NCBI RefSeq assembly: GCF_003063295.1
Contig: NZ_MUXF01000007.1
Span: 1 to 64,000, forward strand
DNA length: 64,000 bases
Direction of reading: 5' to 3'
Origin: Arcobacter lacus
GTDB lineage: Bacteria; Campylobacterota; Campylobacteria; Campylobacterales; Arcobacteraceae
Within the stretch, counting starts at the first letter, position 1. Each line of letters begins with the position of its first letter. This document shows positions 19,780 through 28,290 of the stretch, one piece after another. The translations under genes were made by a program, and so were the position numbers. The notes under the pieces are model-generated. The model searched no databases. It was not told where the DNA came from and was given only the letters and a program-made list of their open reading frames with translations.

Positions 19780-20007
19780 ATGACAGTAATTAGATTAACA
19801 AGAATGGGAAGAAATAAAAAACCATTTTATAGAATCGTTGTAACAGATTCAAGAAAAAGAAGAGATTCAGGATGGATTGAATCAATTGGTTATTTTAACC
19901 CAGTTGTTGAACCAAAAGTTTTAAAAATTGATGAAGAGAGATATAACTATTGGTTAAGTGTTGGTGCAAAACCATCTGAAAAAGTTAAAAAATTAGCTTC
20001 AAAATAA
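19780..20007 (+). CDS. rpsP: 30S ribosomal protein S16
   Basis: A 75-residue S16 starting [20 protein letters not shown], with [19 protein letters not shown], all typical. It binds 16S rRNA in the 30S body. A strong AAAAGGAAAG precedes the start. It is followed by khpA and rimM, the usual neighbours. Confidence 0.97.
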   Translation: MTVIRLTRMGRNKKPFYRIVVTDSRKRRDSGWIESIGYFNPVVEPKVLKIDEERYNYWLSVGAKPSEKVKKLASK

Positions 20008-20020
20008 TTTGTAGAAAAAT

Positions 20021-20260
20021 ATGATAACTCAATTTATAGAAAATTATGCGAAACTTATTGTTGGCGTACCAGAAGATGTTACAGTTAAAAAAGAGATAAT
20101 TGATGATAATTTTGCTGAGATAACGATTGTTGTAAATAGCATTGATATTGGCAAGCTTATCGGTAAAAATGGTAATATGATAAATGCTTTAAAAACTATG
20201 GCTAATGGTTGTAAAGCAAAAGATGGTATTTCTTATAAAATACAAGTAGTAGTAAAATAA
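20021..20260 (+). CDS. khpA: KH-domain RNA-binding protein KhpA
   Basis: A 79-residue single KH-domain protein with the GKLIGKNGNMINALKTMANG (GxxG) RNA-binding loop. KhpA proteins bind many RNAs, often with KhpB, and are commonly encoded between rpsP and rimM as here. The ribosome-binding site is weak. The stop codon abuts the rimM start. Confidence 0.92.
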   Translation: MITQFIENYAKLIVGVPEDVTVKKEIIDDNFAEITIVVNSIDIGKLIGKNGNMINALKTMANGCKAKDGISYKIQVVVK

Positions 20261-20797
20261 TTGTCTATGAATAGTAATATCTATGTTGCAAAACTTGGAA
20301 AAACAGTTGGTCTACAAGGTCATTTAAGACTTTTTATTGACTCTGATTTTCCTGAGCAATTTAAAAAAGGTGTTACTTTTAGCACAAACAGAAATCTTCA
20401 ACTAAAAGTTTTAGAATATAACTCTTCAAGAGAACTTGTAAAATTTGAAAACTATGAAGATGTAGAACTAGCAAAAAAACTTACAAATCAAGAACTTTAT
20501 GCAACTATAGAACAAACAAAAGAAAATTGTAAATTGGCTAAAAATGAATTTTTTTGGTTTGATTTAATTTCATGTGAAGTTTTTGAAAATAATTTAAAAT
20601 TGGGTACTGTAAAAGAGATACATAGATATCCATTAAATGATTATTTAGAGATAATAACAGATAGTGAACTTGTAAAAAAAGCTTTGCCTAAAAACTTTTT
20701 AATACCACACATCTTTGATAAATTTATTTTAAATATTGATATTGAAAATAAAAGAATTGATGTAATTAATTCTTTTGATATTTTAGAAAACTCTTAA
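20261..20797 (+). CDS. rimM: 16S rRNA processing protein RimM
   Basis: A RimM of up to 178 residues, a 30S assembly factor that acts on the head and binds S19. The N-terminus contains VAKLGKTVGLQGHLRLF; the C-terminal PRC-barrel part contains FWFDLISCEVFEN and NDYLEIITDSE. The start could be TTG at 20261, directly after khpA, or ATG at 20267 (two residues shorter). trmD and rplS, which often follow rimM, are absent: the next gene is on the opposite strand and the two stop codons overlap. Confidence 0.9.
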   Translation: MSMNSNIYVAKLGKTVGLQGHLRLFIDSDFPEQFKKGVTFSTNRNLQLKVLEYNSSRELVKFENYEDVELAKKLTNQELYATIEQTKENCKLAKNEFFWFDLISCEVFENNLKLGTVKEIHRYPLNDYLEIITDSELVKKALPKNFLIPHIFDKFILNIDIENKRIDVINSFDILENS

Positions 20798-21738
20798 TAA
20801 TTACAACTTTTATCAAATGCTTCTTGAGTCATTTCTAATTCATAAGCCTCTTTAAAACCCTTAGAAACTAACTTATTATATAACTCTTTTCTTGTTTCAT
20901 CATCAGAAAAAGGTCCAAAATATAACTCTATAATATTCTCTTCATCTCTACATAAATGAACATTTGGATTTATTGAAATAACTTTATCTAGGAAATTTTT
21001 CTTCAATTCACCTTTTATTTTTGCTATATTAATTAGTTTTATGAAGTCATTATTATTACTATTTTTGTTATCTGCTATGATATCTTGTTTTGTAGAATTT
21101 TGCTCTTTTATATTTTGTTGATTTTGAGTTGTTTCTATTTTCTCATCAGCTTTTATATCATTTTGAGCTTTTTGCTCTGTTGCATTATTCTTAGGATTTT
21201 CATTTGAATCTTTTATATTTTCATTTTTTACATTTGAATCTACAGTTTCAGGACTTTTTGAAATTGGTTCATTTAGTTTTTTTTCTTCAAGAAGCTTTTT
21301 TTCGTTTTCAGCTTTAATTTTTTCTAATCTACTTTGTTCTATATTTTTATTTGTCAACAAAGCAAGTTGTTCATTTAATTTATCTGGATCTAAGGTATTA
21401 AAATCAAAACTATATTCTTCATGTTTAGGTTCTTCTTGTTGCGGTAATTGATCTGGTTGTGTTTGATTTTCAACAGTTTTTTCTGGAGTTTCTATTACAA
21501 CTTGAGTACTTTTGTCTTCTTCTTTTGACATAAACAAATTAAAAATATAAAAAATTGAAATTATAACAAGAACAGATATTAAAAAAGCAATTACATATAT
21601 TAAAATTTTTCTTAAAAAGTTGTTGTTTTTAGGTTCAACATTATTTTCAGAATTAGCTTCCAATGCTTCATTTATAATTTCAGTTGATTTTTTATCTTCA
21701 ACATTTGTATTATTATTTTCTGATTCTTTGTTTGGCAT
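20794..21738 (-). CDS. Single-pass membrane protein with C-terminal SPOR-like domain
   Basis: A 314-residue protein: a polar cytoplasmic N-terminus, one membrane segment (about 44-69), then a long low-complexity stretch rich in Asn, Lys, Glu and Gln (about 75-240). The C-terminal part has a SPOR-like pattern, VHLCRDEENIIELYFGPFSD followed by a helix. SPOR domains bind denuded peptidoglycan strands at division sites. The topology fits that idea, but the SPOR call is by pattern only. It overlaps the rimM stop on the opposite strand and lies 2 bases after the next minus-strand gene. Confidence 0.6.
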   Translation of the reverse strand: MPNKESENNNTNVEDKKSTEIINEALEANSENNVEPKNNNFLRKILIYVIAFLISVLVIISIFYIFNLFMSKEEDKSTQVVIETPEKTVENQTQPDQLPQQEEPKHEEYSFDFNTLDPDKLNEQLALLTNKNIEQSRLEKIKAENEKKLLEEKKLNEPISKSPETVDSNVKNENIKDSNENPKNNATEQKAQNDIKADEKIETTQNQQNIKEQNSTKQDIIADNKNSNNNDFIKLINIAKIKGELKKNFLDKVISINPNVHLCRDEENIIELYFGPFSDDETRKELYNKLVSKGFKEAYELEMTQEAFDKSCNY

Positions 21739-21740
21739 TT

Positions 21741-22112
21741 TTACTCTTTACTTAATTTAGTTTCTTTCATTAACTCATAATATTTTTTTCTATAAGCTTT
21801 TAATTCTTCTTTCTTTCTCTCTCTGTATTCTTTGTCATATTCAAGCCTTTTCTCTTTATTCTGTTCATAATAAGCTCTTTTAGACTCTTTATAATCATTT
21901 ATTTTTGCTATTATTGATTCTTTTCTATTATCAATATATTGCTTTTGCTTAGAAGCAATACTTTTCATTTTTAATAAAAAGTCACCACTATTTAACTCTT
22001 TTTCATAGTCTATCTCATTTTTTGCTTTATTTTTGAGATAATAAGCTCTTTTTTTCTTTTTATGTGCTAAGAAATTTTGTTCTCGTCTTTTTTTTAGTTC
22101 ATTCAAATTCAT
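21741..22112 (-). CDS. Small highly basic Lys/Tyr/Arg-rich protein, function unknown
   Basis: A 123-residue protein without membrane segment or signal peptide. It is dominated by Lys, Arg, Glu and Tyr and has imperfect repeats around KKRAYYLKNK (about 20-30), SKRAYYEQNKEKRLEYDKEY and ELKAYRKKYYELM. The heptad-like spacing suggests one long positively charged helix. Similar Tyr/Lys repeats occur in nucleic-acid-binding regions of some phage proteins, but I do not recognise the family. It lies between flgG and the SPOR-like gene on the same strand with close spacing, so it is probably expressed with flgG. Confidence 0.6.
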   Translation of the reverse strand: MNLNELKKRREQNFLAHKKKKRAYYLKNKAKNEIDYEKELNSGDFLLKMKSIASKQKQYIDNRKESIIAKINDYKESKRAYYEQNKEKRLEYDKEYRERKKEELKAYRKKYYELMKETKLSKE

Positions 22113-22131
22113 TTTAAAATTATTAAATTAA

Positions 22132-22920
22132 TTAACTTTTTAATCTATTAACTATATCCAACATATTATCAGCTGTTGTAATTGCTTTTGAATTTGCTTC
22201 ATATGCTCTTTGTGCTGTTATTAAATCAACCATTTCATTAACCAATTTCACATTAGAACTTTCAAGCATTCCTTGTTTTAAACTTCCAAATTGTTCTGTT
22301 GTTGGATCTCCTTGTATTACATCTCCAGAAGCTTCACTTTGCATAAATAATGAATCTCCTAATGGAGTTAATCCAGCAGGATTTATAAAATCAGCAAGAA
22401 CTATTTGTCCTAATTCTATTGTATCACCTGTTTGAGGATCTTTTGCTGTTACTAAACCATCCGTTCCAACTGTAATATCTTTAACATTATCTGGAACAAC
22501 TATTTCTGGTTCAAGAGGATATCCATTCCCATTCACTATTGTTCCTTCATCATTCAATTTAAAATTACCATTTCTTGAATATGCTATTTCTCCACTTGGA
22601 AGTGTAATTTGAAAAAAACCTTCACCAGCAATTGCTATGTCAAGTGGATTTCCGGTTGTTTTTAAATCACCTTCTGTAAAATCTTTTTGTATATTTGATA
22701 TTCTAACTCCTAGTCCAACATCAATTCCTGTGGGATTTAAAGTCGTTTGAGTTGTTTGTCCGGCTGTATAATTTAACGTTTCATATATTAAATCTTGAAA
22801 CTCTGCTCTATCTTTTTTAAAACCTGTTGTATTTACGTTTGCAATATTATTTGATGTAACATCAATTTGATGTTGCATTGCATTCATCCCTGTTGCTGCT
22901 GTATAAAGTCCTCTAATCAT
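22132..22920 (-). CDS. flgG: Flagellar distal rod protein FlgG
   Basis: A 262-residue FlgG. The N-terminus MIRGLYTAATGMNAMQHQID and NNIANVNTTGFKKDRAEFQD, the middle LDIAIAGEGFFQ, and the C-terminal NEMVDLITAQRAYEANSK are diagnostic for the distal rod. It forms the axle section inside the P and L rings. The length is typical. It is the only structural flagellar gene on the minus strand here, divergent from cheY, with an AAAGGATATTCT ribosome-binding site. Confidence 0.95.
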   Translation of the reverse strand: MIRGLYTAATGMNAMQHQIDVTSNNIANVNTTGFKKDRAEFQDLIYETLNYTAGQTTQTTLNPTGIDVGLGVRISNIQKDFTEGDLKTTGNPLDIAIAGEGFFQITLPSGEIAYSRNGNFKLNDEGTIVNGNGYPLEPEIVVPDNVKDITVGTDGLVTAKDPQTGDTIELGQIVLADFINPAGLTPLGDSLFMQSEASGDVIQGDPTTEQFGSLKQGMLESSNVKLVNEMVDLITAQRAYEANSKAITTADNMLDIVNRLKS

Positions 22921-22939
22921 AGAATATCCTTTCTATTAC

Positions 22940-22972
22940 ATATAGCATTAATTATATTTTATATAGCATTAA
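22940..22972 (-). promoter_or_regulatory. flgG promoter region with two 12-bp direct repeats
   Basis: On the minus strand a TATAAT -10 box corresponds to 22951-22956. It is flanked by two exact copies of ATATAGCATTAA (plus-strand reading) at 22940-22951 and 22961-22972, 21 bp apart, which is two helix turns. The first copy covers the expected start site and the second lies just upstream of the -10. They could be operator half-sites. Confidence 0.45.
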
Positions 22973-23035
22973 ATTTTGATAAAATCTAAAATATATTATT
23001 TTATAATCTTAAGTAAAAATTTAAAACAAATTATA

Positions 23036-23041
23036 TATAAT
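23036..23041 (+). promoter_or_regulatory. -10 box of the cheY-led flagellar operon
   Basis: TATAAT within TATATATAATG, 39 bases before the cheY start. A second TATAAT is at 23002-23007. No -35, sigma28 or sigma54 sequence is recognisable in the 160-base divergent gap. Confidence 0.5.
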
Positions 23042-23080
23042 GCATAGCTTATTGATATATTAATATATAAAGGGAATCAA

Positions 23081-23452
23081 ATGAGAATTCTAATAGTTGA
23101 TGATAGCTCTACGATGAGAAGAATCATTGCCAATGTAGTTATGCAATTAGGATTTGCTAAGGAAAACTTTGATGAAGCAGAAGATGGATTAAAGGCTTGG
23201 AAGCTTCTTAGTGAAGGGCATTATGATGTAATTTTAACAGATTGGAATATGCCAAATATGAATGGGTTAGAACTTGTAAAAAGAGTTAGAGCAGAGGGAA
23301 CTCACCAAAAAACTCCAATTATTATGATTACAACTGAAGGTGGAAAAGGTGAAGTTATTACTGCTTTAAAAGCAGGTGTAAATAACTATATTGTTAAACC
23401 TTTTAATGCAGAAGTTTTAAAAGAAAAATTAGATGGTGTATTAAAAAAATAA
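23081..23452 (+). CDS. cheY: Chemotaxis response regulator CheY
   Basis: A 123-residue single receiver domain. The acid pocket Asp7-Asp8, the phosphorylation site Asp54 (LTDWNMPN), Thr84 and Lys106 (VKPF) are all present. Phosphorylated CheY binds the flagellar switch. It is the first gene of the large plus-strand block, with GGGAATC upstream, and lies 14 bases before the CheZ gene, which pairs the signal with its phosphatase. Confidence 0.95.
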   Translation: MRILIVDDSSTMRRIIANVVMQLGFAKENFDEAEDGLKAWKLLSEGHYDVILTDWNMPNMNGLELVKRVRAEGTHQKTPIIMITTEGGKGEVITALKAGVNNYIVKPFNAEVLKEKLDGVLKK

Positions 23453-23466
23453 TATAAGGTTTTATC

Positions 23467-24390
23467 ATGAGTATGAGTCAAGAAGATATTGAAGCTTTAA
23501 TGAGCGGTTTAGACATCGCAAGTGATGGAAATAGTGAACAAACAGAAGAAACTATTGAACCTGCAAAAGTTAATACAAAAGAGATAGAAGAACTTTTGTC
23601 TCAAACAGAAGAAATCAAAGATAAAGATGATGTAGTAGCACTCTCAAATGTTGAATCTAGTATTCCAACAGAAGATAATGCAAATAAAAATAATAAAATA
23701 AATGAAATAGAAAATCTATTGAATGATATTGAAATAAATTCTTCTACTGAACTAGATTCTTCTGATAAAAACAAAAAAATTGAAGAAAATGATAAATCTG
23801 ATAGAAGCGAAGATGATATTGTAAAAGATTGGACTTCTTCAAAAATAAATGAAGGAGTTTTCCCTTTTCCTGCTGAAAGTGATACAAAGGTTGTAACACA
23901 ATTAAGTCAGGTTGCAAATGATTCAGAAGAAAAAGTTTCTCAAATATTTGATGTTTTAAGTCTAGGTCTGGATAATAATAATGAGCTTAGAAAGGCATTT
24001 AAAGAATATGATAGTTTTATTACATCTCAAACAAGTTTATTAGTGTCTTTAAATAATAAATTTCCAAATATAAAAATCTTTGATGAACATTTAAAAAATA
24101 CTCATACTGTGAAAGAATCATTGGATAAATTAAAAGCATTACTTGATGATGAAGATATGCATATCTTTCAAGGAATGGAATTAATGCAATTTAATGATAT
24201 AAATAGACAAAAAATTGAAAGAGTAATGTCTGTTATTAGAAAATTATCTATTTATTTAAATAATTTATTTGAAGATGATGGTAAAACAACAAATTTACCT
24301 ATGGCAAAACATATTCATGGAGATGATACAGAAGATTTGGTAGGTGAAGATTTAGATAAATTAATAGCAGAATTTTCTCAAAAAGATTAA
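23467..24390 (+). CDS. cheZ: CheZ-type CheY-P phosphatase (HP0170/Cj0700 family)
   Basis: A 307-residue protein of the divergent epsilonproteobacterial CheZ family. The catalytic helix GMELMQFNDINRQKIERV carries Asp244 and Gln248, equivalent to the D-x3-Q pair of E. coli CheZ. The N-terminus MSMSQEDIEALMSGLD resembles the CheY-binding peptide of FliM/FliY. A disordered acidic linker (about 20-135) follows. The end has KHIHGDDTEDLVGEDLDKLI, probably the second CheY-binding helix. The gene follows cheY by 14 bases. It fits removal of the phosphoryl group from CheY-P. Confidence 0.82.
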   Translation: MSMSQEDIEALMSGLDIASDGNSEQTEETIEPAKVNTKEIEELLSQTEEIKDKDDVVALSNVESSIPTEDNANKNNKINEIENLLNDIEINSSTELDSSDKNKKIEENDKSDRSEDDIVKDWTSSKINEGVFPFPAESDTKVVTQLSQVANDSEEKVSQIFDVLSLGLDNNNELRKAFKEYDSFITSQTSLLVSLNNKFPNIKIFDEHLKNTHTVKESLDKLKALLDDEDMHIFQGMELMQFNDINRQKIERVMSVIRKLSIYLNNLFEDDGKTTNLPMAKHIHGDDTEDLVGEDLDKLIAEFSQKD

Positions 24391-24404
24391 ATAAAGGAAA
24401 TATT

Positions 24405-25124
24405 ATGAATCAAGGTGTTTATCCATTAGCTGCATCAATGATTAATCAAATAAATAGATTAGATCAGATAAGTAATAACCTTGCAAATGTTAATACTCTT
24501 GGATTTAAACAAGAGGGTACAACTGAAACAACATTTAACTACTATTTGCAAAAAATGGAAAATGAACAAAAAGTTATGTTAAAGGAAAGTGTTGTAACAA
24601 ATAATATTCCAAAAATAGATTCTAGATATACGAATGCAGAAATGGGACCTATCGTTATGACAGGAAATAAACTAGATTTTGCATTAAATGAACCAGACAC
24701 TTTTTTTAAGATTCAAAATGATAACGGAGATATTGTTTACACAAGAGATGGAGCATTCAAAAATTTAGATGGTTTTTTAGTGGACTCAAATGGAAACAAT
24801 GTTTTGAATGCTGATAATGAAGCTATTGTTGTGGAAGATGGTTTTGAACTACAAATTGGTGTTGCAAAAACTCCTTATACAAATTTAGAAAAATTAGGTG
24901 ATAACACATATTTGGCAAAAAATGAAGATGAAATTGAAAATTTTGAAAATAATGATAATAGAATTTTAAGAGGTGCAGTAGAACAGTCAAATGTAAATTC
25001 TGTGACAGCAATGGTTGAATTGATTGATGCTCATAGAAGATTTGATCAATCACAAAGAGCAGTTAAAACAATAGATGAATTGAATGCGAGTTTAATAGAA
25101 AAAGTTGGAGGCAATACTAGATAA
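24405..25124 (+). CDS. flgF: Flagellar proximal rod protein FlgF (FlgG2-like)
   Basis: A 239-residue rod protein of the FlgF/FlgG group. It has QISNNLANVNTLGFKQEG near the N-terminus, the rod-core strand LDFALNEPDTFFKIQN and the C-terminal NSVTAMVELIDAHRRFDQSQ. It is shorter than FlgG and ends differently, which supports FlgF. In Campylobacter such genes may be called flgG2. It overlaps flgB by one base. Confidence 0.85.
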   Translation: MNQGVYPLAASMINQINRLDQISNNLANVNTLGFKQEGTTETTFNYYLQKMENEQKVMLKESVVTNNIPKIDSRYTNAEMGPIVMTGNKLDFALNEPDTFFKIQNDNGDIVYTRDGAFKNLDGFLVDSNGNNVLNADNEAIVVEDGFELQIGVAKTPYTNLEKLGDNTYLAKNEDEIENFENNDNRILRGAVEQSNVNSVTAMVELIDAHRRFDQSQRAVKTIDELNASLIEKVGGNTR

Positions 25125-25522
25125 TGGAAGCAAGTGAAGTAACAGGTAAACTTTTTGAGCAATTAAATTTTAGAGGCGAAAAACAAAAAGTTATTTCAAG
25201 TAACATAGCAAATATAAATACTCCAAACTATAAAACAAAAGATTTAGTATTTGAAGAGGAATTAGATAAAAATTCTAATATGCTGCAACTAAAAAGAACA
25301 ACAAGTAACCATATGTATAACCTTGATTTTACAGGACAATCAAATCAAAAATTGATTCAAGTTCCTGGATTAGTAGAACAAAATGATGGAAATAATGTTA
25401 ATTTAGATAGTCAAATGAGTGAACAATCAAAAAATAAAATTTTATTTGATGGAATTCAAGCAGCAATAAAAAGAGACTCTAATCTTTTTAAATCAGTTAT
25501 TGATTCTTCATCAAAAAATTAA
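25124..25522 (+). CDS. flgB: Flagellar proximal rod protein FlgB
   Basis: A 132-residue FlgB with VISSNIANINTPNYKTKDLVFE and a C-terminal helix with LFDGIQAAIKRDSNLFKS. It forms the first part of the rod above the MS ring. Its partner flgC and the adaptor fliE are 16 kb downstream, not adjacent, so the classical flgB-flgC-fliE group is split. The start codon overlaps the flgF stop. Confidence 0.92.
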   Translation: MEASEVTGKLFEQLNFRGEKQKVISSNIANINTPNYKTKDLVFEEELDKNSNMLQLKRTTSNHMYNLDFTGQSNQKLIQVPGLVEQNDGNNVNLDSQMSEQSKNKILFDGIQAAIKRDSNLFKSVIDSSSKN

Positions 25523-25539
25523 TTTAGGATAAGTATTTT

Positions 25540-27264
25540 ATGGATCAACTTTTAAAGTTTATAAATAATTTAAATAAATCACAAAGAATAATTTTAGTAA
25601 GTGGGTTTGCTTTATTATTTATAATTGTAGTTGGTTTCTTGATATATTCAAGTATAAAAGCAGAAGATAAAAAATTGAATTATACAATTGCGTCAAATCT
25701 TACTCAAGCTGATGTTATGAGAGCAAGTGAAGAATTAGAAGCTTCAGGTATTCAGTTTATTGTAACAGGAACAGGAAATAATCTCATTTTAAAAACATCA
25801 CAAGAATTTATTAATATTGCAAAAATTAAATTAGTTACAAGTGAAGCTGCAACAAATAAACATGTTGGTTGGGAAATTTTTGAGAAATCTTCATTGGGAA
25901 CTACAAATTTTGAAAATAAAGTAAAATATTTGAGAGCTTTAGAAGGTGAACTTTCTCGTTCATTAGAGTCATTATCAGGTGTTTTAAAAGCAAATGTAAA
26001 AATTGCTATTCCCAAAGAAACAATTTTTACAGAAAAGAGAGCTGACACAACTGCTTCAGCTGTTATCTCATTGAAACAGGGAATACATTTAACTAAAAAA
26101 CAAATAGATGGTATTAAAAATTTTATCGCATCAGCAGTGCCTGATTTAAAACAAGAGAATATTCAATTAATAGACCAAGATGGAAATTTATTAGAGCAGA
26201 ATGTAGATGAAGAAAACACTTTAAGATCTGCTGCTCAAAATAAATATAAAGACAAAATAGAAAAAGATTATGAAGAAAAAATCATATCTTTATTAGAACC
26301 AGTTGTTGGAGTTGGTAGAGTAGTTGCAAAAGTAAATGTTGCTTTGGACTTTGTAAAAAAAGATATTGAAGAAGAAATTTATAGTCCAGAAGGAAGTATT
26401 CGTTCGCAACAAGTAATTGAAAATACAAATAATACTCAAGGAATGCTTCCGAATAATGGTGGAATTGCAGGAGTTGATAACAATATACAAATTCCAACAA
26501 CTGTTGGAGATGGTTCAAAAATATCATCAAATAGCGAAGGTACAAATACAGTTACAAACTATGAAATATCACGAAAAATAATTTCTCAAAAAGATAGTAA
26601 TTACACAAATATAAAAAGAATTACGGCTTCTGTTACTTTTGATTCTGCTGTTTTAAAAGATCATCCAGATAAAGGTGAATTTATAGCTTCATTAGAATCT
26701 CTTTCAGGAGATGCTATAGGTTATGATAGGGGAAGAGGCGATACAATAACAGTTAAAGATTTTAAATTTGTAGGTGCAAAAACTTTAAATGAAAATGGAC
26801 AATTAGTAGACGAATTTGGAAATGTAATAAATTCTGCTGAAAGTAGTGGGGTAGCAGGAACTTTAGCTACAGTAAAATCAATTTTACAAGATTATAAAGA
26901 TTATATACAATATTTAATAGTTGCAATTTTATTATTTATTTTCTATAAAAAATTTATTGCTTCAAGTGATATTGTTATTTTAGGTGATGGAAATAAGAAA
27001 AAAGTTGATGTAGATGATGAAAATATAGTTAATGAAATGTTGACTAATTATGAAAATGAATTTGATACTGCTACTGCTCAAGGAAGATTAAAATCTAAAG
27101 TAAAAAGTCAAATTTTAAATAATATTGAAGGCTTAGATGAAGAATCAGCAGCAAAATATGAAGTTTTTATAGAAGAATTAGATAGAGAAATAAATAATAG
27201 TCCAGCAGAAATGGCAAGAATGATAGAGTTGTTACTGAGTGAAGGTAATGCAAATTTTAAATAA
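25540..27264 (+). CDS. fliF: Flagellar MS-ring protein FliF
   Basis: A 574-residue FliF, the inner-membrane ring on which the motor is built. TM1 is at about 18-39 and TM2 at about 455-473. Between them are the periplasmic ring-building domains (WEIFEKSSLGTTNFENKVKYLRALEGEL) and an Asn/Gly-rich beta-collar insert near 290-335. The cytoplasmic C-terminus ends with the FliG-binding helix MARMIELLLSEG. The length is typical. fliG follows after 12 bases. Confidence 0.95.
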   Translation: MDQLLKFINNLNKSQRIILVSGFALLFIIVVGFLIYSSIKAEDKKLNYTIASNLTQADVMRASEELEASGIQFIVTGTGNNLILKTSQEFINIAKIKLVTSEAATNKHVGWEIFEKSSLGTTNFENKVKYLRALEGELSRSLESLSGVLKANVKIAIPKETIFTEKRADTTASAVISLKQGIHLTKKQIDGIKNFIASAVPDLKQENIQLIDQDGNLLEQNVDEENTLRSAAQNKYKDKIEKDYEEKIISLLEPVVGVGRVVAKVNVALDFVKKDIEEEIYSPEGSIRSQQVIENTNNTQGMLPNNGGIAGVDNNIQIPTTVGDGSKISSNSEGTNTVTNYEISRKIISQKDSNYTNIKRITASVTFDSAVLKDHPDKGEFIASLESLSGDAIGYDRGRGDTITVKDFKFVGAKTLNENGQLVDEFGNVINSAESSGVAGTLATVKSILQDYKDYIQYLIVAILLFIFYKKFIASSDIVILGDGNKKKVDVDDENIVNEMLTNYENEFDTATAQGRLKSKVKSQILNNIEGLDEESAAKYEVFIEELDREINNSPAEMARMIELLLSEGNANFK

Positions 27265-27276
27265 GGAATAAAGTAA

Positions 27277-28290
27277 ATGGCTGTAGCAGATGCTTATGAA
27301 GATATTGATATTCTAAAAGGAATGTCAATGTTGGAGAAAATTGCAAGATTTTTCGTTTTGATAGGTGAAGAATCTACTGTAAAAATATTCCAATATTTAG
27401 ATAAAGATTATGTTGAACAAATTTCAACTGCTATTACACAAATACGCTCAATAAATAAAGATGTTTCATTAGCTATTCTTGAAGAATTTCATCTTTATAC
27501 TAGAACAAAAGGTTTTATTAGTTCTGGTGGATATGATTTTGCAAAAGACATCTTATATAAATCAATAGGACAAGAAGCAGCAGATGAAGTTTTAGAAAAG
27601 CTATCAAGAATGAAAATGGCTTCTCAAGCATTTTCTTATCTTGATGGGATTAATCCAAAACAATTAAGCGATTTTATTAAAGATGAATCTCCTCATACAA
27701 TAGCTGTTATTTTAGCACATATGGATCCATCAAAATCAGCAGATGTATTGATGGAATTAGATGAAGAAATTAGAGTTAAAGTAAGTATTCAAATTGCGAC
27801 AATAAAAGATGTTTCTCCTGATGTTGTAAGAACTATTTCAGTTGTTTTAGAAAGAAAACTTGAATCTTTATTATCTTCTATTGTTGATGTTGGTGGAGTA
27901 AAAGTTGTTGCAGATATGTTAAATAAACTAGGACCAAAATCGATAGATATCTTAAAAAATATTAATGGTATTGATACTTCTTTAGCAACAAGAATCAAAG
28001 ATAATATGTTTGTATTTGAAGATTTATTAAATCTAGATGTAGAATATATTATGAAAATTTTACAAGGTGTCGAATCAGCAGATGTTGCAGTTGCTATGAA
28101 AAATACAACAGAAGAACAAATTGAAAAAGTTACAAGTGCAATGTCACAAAGGGTAAAAGATAGATTTAAAGAAGAATCAGAAATGCTTACAAAAGTTAAA
28201 ATCAAAGATATTGAAGCTGCACAAAGAAGAATGCTTGATGTCGCACAAAAAATGATGGAAGATGGAATAATAGAAAGAGAGAATATATAA
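27277..28290 (+). CDS. fliG: Flagellar motor switch protein FliG
   Basis: A 337-residue FliG. The middle part has SPHTIAVILAHMDPSKSADVLMEL (an armadillo repeat with EHPQ-like region) and the C-terminal domain has VEYIMKILQGVESADVAVAMKN and MSQRVKDRFKEE, with charged torque-helix residues that meet the stator. It lies between FliF and FliM/FliY in the C ring. The stop codon overlaps the fliH start (TAATG). Confidence 0.95.
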   Translation: MAVADAYEDIDILKGMSMLEKIARFFVLIGEESTVKIFQYLDKDYVEQISTAITQIRSINKDVSLAILEEFHLYTRTKGFISSGGYDFAKDILYKSIGQEAADEVLEKLSRMKMASQAFSYLDGINPKQLSDFIKDESPHTIAVILAHMDPSKSADVLMELDEEIRVKVSIQIATIKDVSPDVVRTISVVLERKLESLLSSIVDVGGVKVVADMLNKLGPKSIDILKNINGIDTSLATRIKDNMFVFEDLLNLDVEYIMKILQGVESADVAVAMKNTTEEQIEKVTSAMSQRVKDRFKEESEMLTKVKIKDIEAAQRRMLDVAQKMMEDGIIERENI

